Below are positions 17,784 through 21,327 of a stretch of DNA of 21,327 nucleotides, in pieces; the first letter of the stretch is position 1; every line of letters starts with the position of its first letter. The translations under genes were made by a program, and so were the position numbers. The DNA comes from Gracilaria caudata (lineage: Eukaryota; Rhodophyta; Florideophyceae; Gracilariales; Gracilariaceae), in NCBI GenBank assembly GCA_030374735.1, contig JASCIV010000396.1:1-21327 (forward strand), given 5' to 3'. The notes below the pieces were generated by a model, which ran no database searches, was not told the origin of the DNA, and was given only the letters and a program-made list of their open reading frames with translations.

Positions 17784-19129
17784 ATGTCCCCTATTCTGAA
17801 GACAAACGTGACTGATAACAAGAAAAAGGCGCCCACCGCAGAGGATGAGATTTTTCACAACTTCGTTCAAGAATGTCTCAATGCTGTCCCGACGACCGAC
17901 TTCATTCAGTATCGCGACCAAGTTGGGCAGCACTTTGCAGAGGCTGCGTTTCACTTGTCGAATATTGACGATTCGTACCCGTGTCAAACAATATGAAGTA
18001 CGTTACGGCACAAAATTTAAGATCCGAAAGTCGTGAACTCGTTTACTGTAACGCCTATTGCGTAGATGAGGGTAAGACTGAGGACTCGGGCTTAACGAAT
18101 CCATACCCAGGGATTTTACGACGAAAACGTTCCAAAACATTACAGAATATCATTGAACAAAGCGAGCTGACGTTCTTGGTGCTAAAGTGGAGGGAAGATA
18201 GAGTTAAACAGACGCCCCCTATGGTCCGAAAAGAAGCCGCTGAACGAAACGCAGAAGAGAAAGCCAGACAAATGTCTGGGCATGAAACGCTTCACGTTAT
18301 CGACAACGAGCATAGCCATGAGGATTACACCGCAATTTTTGAAAGGCTATGGAACAACAGAAACTCCCATGTCATTTTGAAGGCAGGATGCATGTTTTTA
18401 GAAGTTTTTGCAGGATTGAAAATTTGTACGTTGACCTTTGCGGGGGGTGTTGTTGAAGAATTCATATCTGCAGCCTCTTTGTTCGGGAAGCAAGATGCAG
18501 GGCTATGCATCGTGTTTTGCAATTCCAAGACGCCGTCATCAAATCAATTTGATGACAAGGTCGGTCATCTCATCCGTGGTGTGGGAGTTCCCTCTATGGC
18601 CATTGAAGTTTTGCAGTTCAACAAGACGGACATTTCTATTCAAGTGGCTGGGCATCATTGCCTTTGTGCTATTGCCGCCTCCAGCGAACTTTCGCGCTCC
18701 GCAGTGGAACCTTTGGGAGGCCCGGGTGCTTTATATCGAGCGATCACGGTGAACGACAGCAGCTTTAAAGATGTCGACCTTGCGAAGGCGTCCTTGAAGG
18801 AAATTAGTCACATTGCTTTGGAGAATCAAAAGGCTGCGGAGTATTTGTTAGACATGGGAGCATTATACCCTGTATCAAGAGCCGCCGCAGAGTTTACAGA
18901 TCATGGACTGGAGCAGGACATCTTTGTAGCCCTCCAAGCATTTTCGTTTTACAACGCCGAGAGACGAAACATTACTAATGAGTTACGTCCTGAAAGTGTT
19001 GACCGCAACTATGTTGCGAAATCGCTCGATCTCCGAATACCTGTACAATGCTGTGTATTCATTCTGCCAAACGCACGATGGCGAGATCGTTTTTGGGAGG
19101 GCATCATGCTCCAATCAAGCATTTCTTAA
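17784..19129 (+). pseudogene. Armadillo-repeat-like protein, frameshifted
   Basis: ATG 17784 sits in a good context (CCAAAATG) after a 110-base spacer from the kinase tail. The first frame (MSPILKTNVTDNKKKAP ... ECLNAVPTTDF) ends at 17996. The main frame opens by 17981-17990 (NNMKYVTAQNL) and runs 380 codons to 19129, so one frame change is needed near 17975. Repeats of about 40 residues with armadillo character are visible, such as AIEVLQFNKTDISIQVAGHH followed by CLCAIAASSELSRSAVEPLG, and AAEYLLDMGALYPVSRAA. Armadillo proteins are helical scaffolds for protein binding; I cannot name a subfamily. Near 19060-19110 adjacent frames give better-looking continuations (YNAVYSFCQTHDGEIVF, then APIKHFLNDHFVDEDVH), so the printed C-terminus is probably off frame. 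Confidence 0.6.
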
Positions 19130-19181
19130 ATGATCACTTCGTTGATGAGGACGTTCACTGACATTTTAAGAGAAGAGATAG

Positions 19182-19304
19182 CACGTGTGGCATGCTGATG
19201 TTTTGAAACTCCGAACGCATGAACTCAAGGTCAAGAATGCAGTTCTTCGGACATTGCAGTTTCTAGCCTCACCAAACCAAGGACCTCTTGTAGCAGCCCC
19301 ATGA
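19182..19304 (+). pseudogene. Further armadillo-repeat remnant
   Basis: One frame reads DVLKLRTHELKVKNAVLRTL then QFLASPNQGPLVAAP, typical of one armadillo repeat, and ends at TGA 19302-19304. It lies 50 bases past the end of the larger frame and is most simply the continuation of that gene after further frame breaks. Confidence 0.45.
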
Positions 19305-19503
19305 TCTAAGGCATATCAGGAAGTGACTAGAAGCTAGTGATGAAATACAATCGAAAGCTTTCCAAAAGAGTTAACGAGGAACGTCGTATCTTCCCATTCG
19401 GGTGGGAGGGACCGAAGGAGACGAGGTATGATTGTAATCCAAGCTTAATGTACAGTGTTGTAAAGAGTTAATAACATATTGGGTATGTAGTGCAAAACTC
19501 GCT

Positions 19504-19725
19504 TCAATTGTGTTGACGGGGAGTGAGAAAGCTTGAAGTGTGTTTCGTGTGTGTCACAGAGGCAACCTGTAGCAAAGCTATATCTTTGAACGTTTTGTAC
19601 ATAGATGTGGTTGCACCAGAACGAACAGCTCGGCGATTCGTGTTCGCACCGTACCTGCTGCCAGATTTGCTTTTGTTGAAAAACTTAGCGGAAGCGGCAG
19701 GAATCGATAGAATAAATGTCTTCAT
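19504..19725 (-). CDS. Small basic hypothetical protein (about 73 aa)
   Basis: Starts MKTFILSIPAASAKFFNKSK, a hydrophobic then basic leader that could be targeting, followed by a Ser/Gly/Arg/Thr-rich stretch (SGSRYGANTNRRAVRSGATT). The open frame extends upstream to 19908 without better evidence. A plus-strand frame (19523-19765) overlaps. I do not recognise it; it may be spurious. Bases 19305-19503 and 19909-20128 show no gene I can support. Confidence 0.25.
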   Translation of the reverse strand: MKTFILSIPAASAKFFNKSKSGSRYGANTNRRAVRSGATTSMYKTFKDIALLQVASVTHTKHTSSFLTPRQHN

Positions 19726-20128
19726 CGTAAGTAGCGCTTTCACGAACAAGCGAAATCGAAAGTAATGGCTACGAGATAATATACATTTGGTGGAGCACAG
19801 TGAGCGGCAAAAGTTTGAAGCACTTGTCACAGCTAACGTTGTCAATGCATAACGGGGGAGTTCAAGACGTTCAAAACTCGAACCAGATGAAATGTCTGTA
19901 CTGTTCATTGATACATAACTCTTGATAGGCCCTGCGCGTCTCGGAGCCTCTTCGCACGGCCAGCGCCGGAGTTTTTCGTGACACGAATCAATCGATGAAC
20001 GAGACCAACAATAACGAAACGGCTAAAGCCTCGTGGCCAACGTCCCTCATCCTCCCGCTCGCGTACTACCATCCCATTTCAACACTGCTCTGCTCACGCT
20101 CTAAGAGAACCACAACGACCGCGTGATC

Positions 20129-20541
20129 ATGACTGCCACGCACCGCAACGCTGTTACCGAGCCGTTAAAGGCGTATAGCAAGTGAGGACCTCTCTGGTTT
20201 CACAGCACAGCAGCGGCGATATGGGCGGCTGGCACGAATCCGGCGCGACCGCGCGCATGATTTCGGACATCCTGTCCACCGGCACCTCGAGCGAAAACGG
20301 CGACGGCTCCGCCGCATCCGACCACGCAGGAACTAGCAACGACGCGCCGCAGATGCGCCCCGCGCTGAGCACCGCGCTGCTGCGGTTGAGAGCGCAGCAC
20401 ACACATGTCGTGTATTCGATCGGACTGTAACTTCTCAGCATGCTCAATGATTGGCTATTCTCACTCACCGTTTTTCAACTGGAAGGCGCTCTTCGTGCGC
20501 TCGTCCAGCAGTGCGCAGCCCCTCCCTCTCATCCGTGGTAA
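20129..20541 (+). CDS. N-terminal part of an unrecognised eukaryotic gene, possibly with micro-introns
   Basis: ATG 20129 opens 18 codons to TGA 20183. A second ATG at 20221 (MGGWHESGATARMISDIL, then a Ser/Asp/Gly-rich stretch, then RPALSTALLRLRAQHTHV) stays open to TAA 20428-20430, and the same frame continues past it as LNDWLFSLTVFQLEGALRAL to TAA 20539. Two GT...AG segments, 20173-20210 (38 nt) and 20412-20438 (27 nt), would if removed join all three pieces in one frame and drop both stops. Such introns would be exceptionally short. Otherwise the stops indicate decay or errors. The helical Leu-rich part looks truly coding. No family recognised. Confidence 0.35.
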
Positions 20542-21293
20542 CTCCAAGTGCGACCATATTGCAGCACCTTCTCCTTGCCCTGACGCGTCGCATCGAAAAT
20601 CCATCGACGTATTGCGCATCGACCAAGTCGCGCGCCCGCGTCGCGCTGCAACCCATGCTTTCGCCGCCTTCCATTCCCGCCACCGCGGTCGCCTCTTTGT
20701 CTGCGCAGCATTCGTTCCACACAGTGTCTGACGGTGAGAGTGTACCCGGTTGTGAGGACGAGCGCGTCGCGCGCCCCTCATGTCCACTTACATCGCTCGG
20801 AAGACGTTCGCCTAGCGCACAAGAGGTCGCCTTGCTCACCTCGCCAATGCCCACTGACGCGCAGCTGCATATCCGATCAGCGTCTTTGTCGCACGTGCGT
20901 CCTCCCCCGGCATCATTGTTTGCCGAGTTTGCGCGCGACGACGATCGACGCAACGAAACGCGGGCGATTTTGGTGCGTGTGAAAAGCACATCGACTGCTA
21001 ACCAAGAAACACCGCTTTCACACGACATGTTGCTCGCCATTGACCACACTAACGCTATCAACGCGCGCGACGTAGGGCAAGAGCGTGTTACAGAACCTTA
21101 TTCCTTCCGAAATCTTTTTACTGCTCAGCCGCTCGAGGCCAACGCAGTGGAACACGCCACGTCTGCAATGTCGTCTGCTTCCTTTCTGCAGCCCTTTCCT
21201 CAAGCCGTAAAGAGTGCTCCGACAAAACCAGCAGCGCTGAGCAATAAAGTTGGAACACATTGGTGCCAACAGCTGCATCTCACACGTACGTGA
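20451..21293 (+). CDS. Hypothetical protein, 280 codons, unrecognised
   Basis: Open frame to TGA 21291-21293. The first 25 or so codons overlap the preceding locus in another frame and are probably not used. From about base 20545 it reads ATILQHLLLALTRRIENPST, then a hydrophilic Ser/Pro/Ala/Arg-rich protein with short charged patches (SLFAEFARDDDRRNETR). The preceding frame (FQLEGALRALVQQC) leads naturally into this one, so both may be one gene interrupted by a frame change or short intron between 20500 and 20545. A minus-strand 198-codon frame (21061-20465) competes, but its Cys/Ser/Arg-rich composition is less protein-like. No domain recognised. Confidence 0.4.
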   Translation: MAILTHRFSTGRRSSCARPAVRSPSLSSVVTPSATILQHLLLALTRRIENPSTYCASTKSRARVALQPMLSPPSIPATAVASLSAQHSFHTVSDGESVPGCEDERVARPSCPLTSLGRRSPSAQEVALLTSPMPTDAQLHIRSASLSHVRPPPASLFAEFARDDDRRNETRAILVRVKSTSTANQETPLSHDMLLAIDHTNAINARDVGQERVTEPYSFRNLFTAQPLEANAVEHATSAMSSASFLQPFPQAVKSAPTKPAALSNKVGTHWCQQLHLTRT

Positions 21294-21327
21294 CGTCTAA
21301 TCGGGATAGTACCGCACTCCAGAGGTC

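Noticed and set aside
20465..21061. 198-codon minus-strand frame
   Set aside because: Competes with a 280-codon plus frame that continues plausibly from the upstream coding block; Cys/Arg/Ser-rich shadow composition.
1..21327. tRNA, rRNA or other structured RNA genes
   Set aside because: I looked for tRNA B-box-like motifs and rRNA-like sequence on both strands and found no credible candidate by eye.

Overview
This is eukaryotic nuclear DNA, gene-sparse and rich in decayed retroelements. It carries a eukaryotic-type 18S rRNA dimethyltransferase (DIM1), TATA boxes, Ty3/gypsy integrase and chromodomain remnants, short LTRs, and a TKL-like kinase next to an armadillo-repeat protein. There are no operons, Shine-Dalgarno signals or phage genes. 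A red alga would fit the compact, apparently intron-poor housekeeping genes packed between decayed LTR elements, but this is inference and the sequence does not prove it.

Layout. Bases 2-1063 (+) are a phosphoserine phosphatase, open at the left edge and intact. Facing it is a DIM1 gene (2276-1207, -) that is readable over its length but broken by a frame change near its start and by a short deletion in its C-terminal half. Bases 2300-3840 hold small repeats and no convincing gene. A small acidic, single-membrane-helix protein (4255-3845, -) has its own TATA box, with a diverged solo LTR (4363-4525, +) 24 bases beyond it. Bases 4526-5540 are purine-rich on the + strand and end at a minus-strand TATA box. 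Bases 5581-6781 are non-coding with a minisatellite.

Bases 6782-15000 are a retroelement graveyard. A minus-strand gag-bearing element (9275-7380) runs to a polypurine tract and a 168-bp LTR (6949-6782) related to the solo LTR. Head to head with it lies a plus-strand chromovirus pol remnant (about 9286-12517) with integrase, a GPY/F-like module, a very long linker and a degenerate chromodomain. A further broken minus-strand coding unit (14078-12609) and an LTR-like stretch follow.

The right part holds a broken kinase-like gene with pseudokinase-type substitutions (16057-17670, +), a broken armadillo-repeat gene (17784-19304, +) and an unrecognised coding locus (20129-21293, +) that may contain very small introns.

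The first two genes act in unrelated housekeeping pathways, serine biosynthesis and small-subunit rRNA maturation. I see no multi-gene system acting together. The recurring feature is that almost every coding unit except the phosphatase is interrupted by frame changes or stop codons. This means either real decay or indel errors in the assembly, and the sequence alone cannot separate the two.
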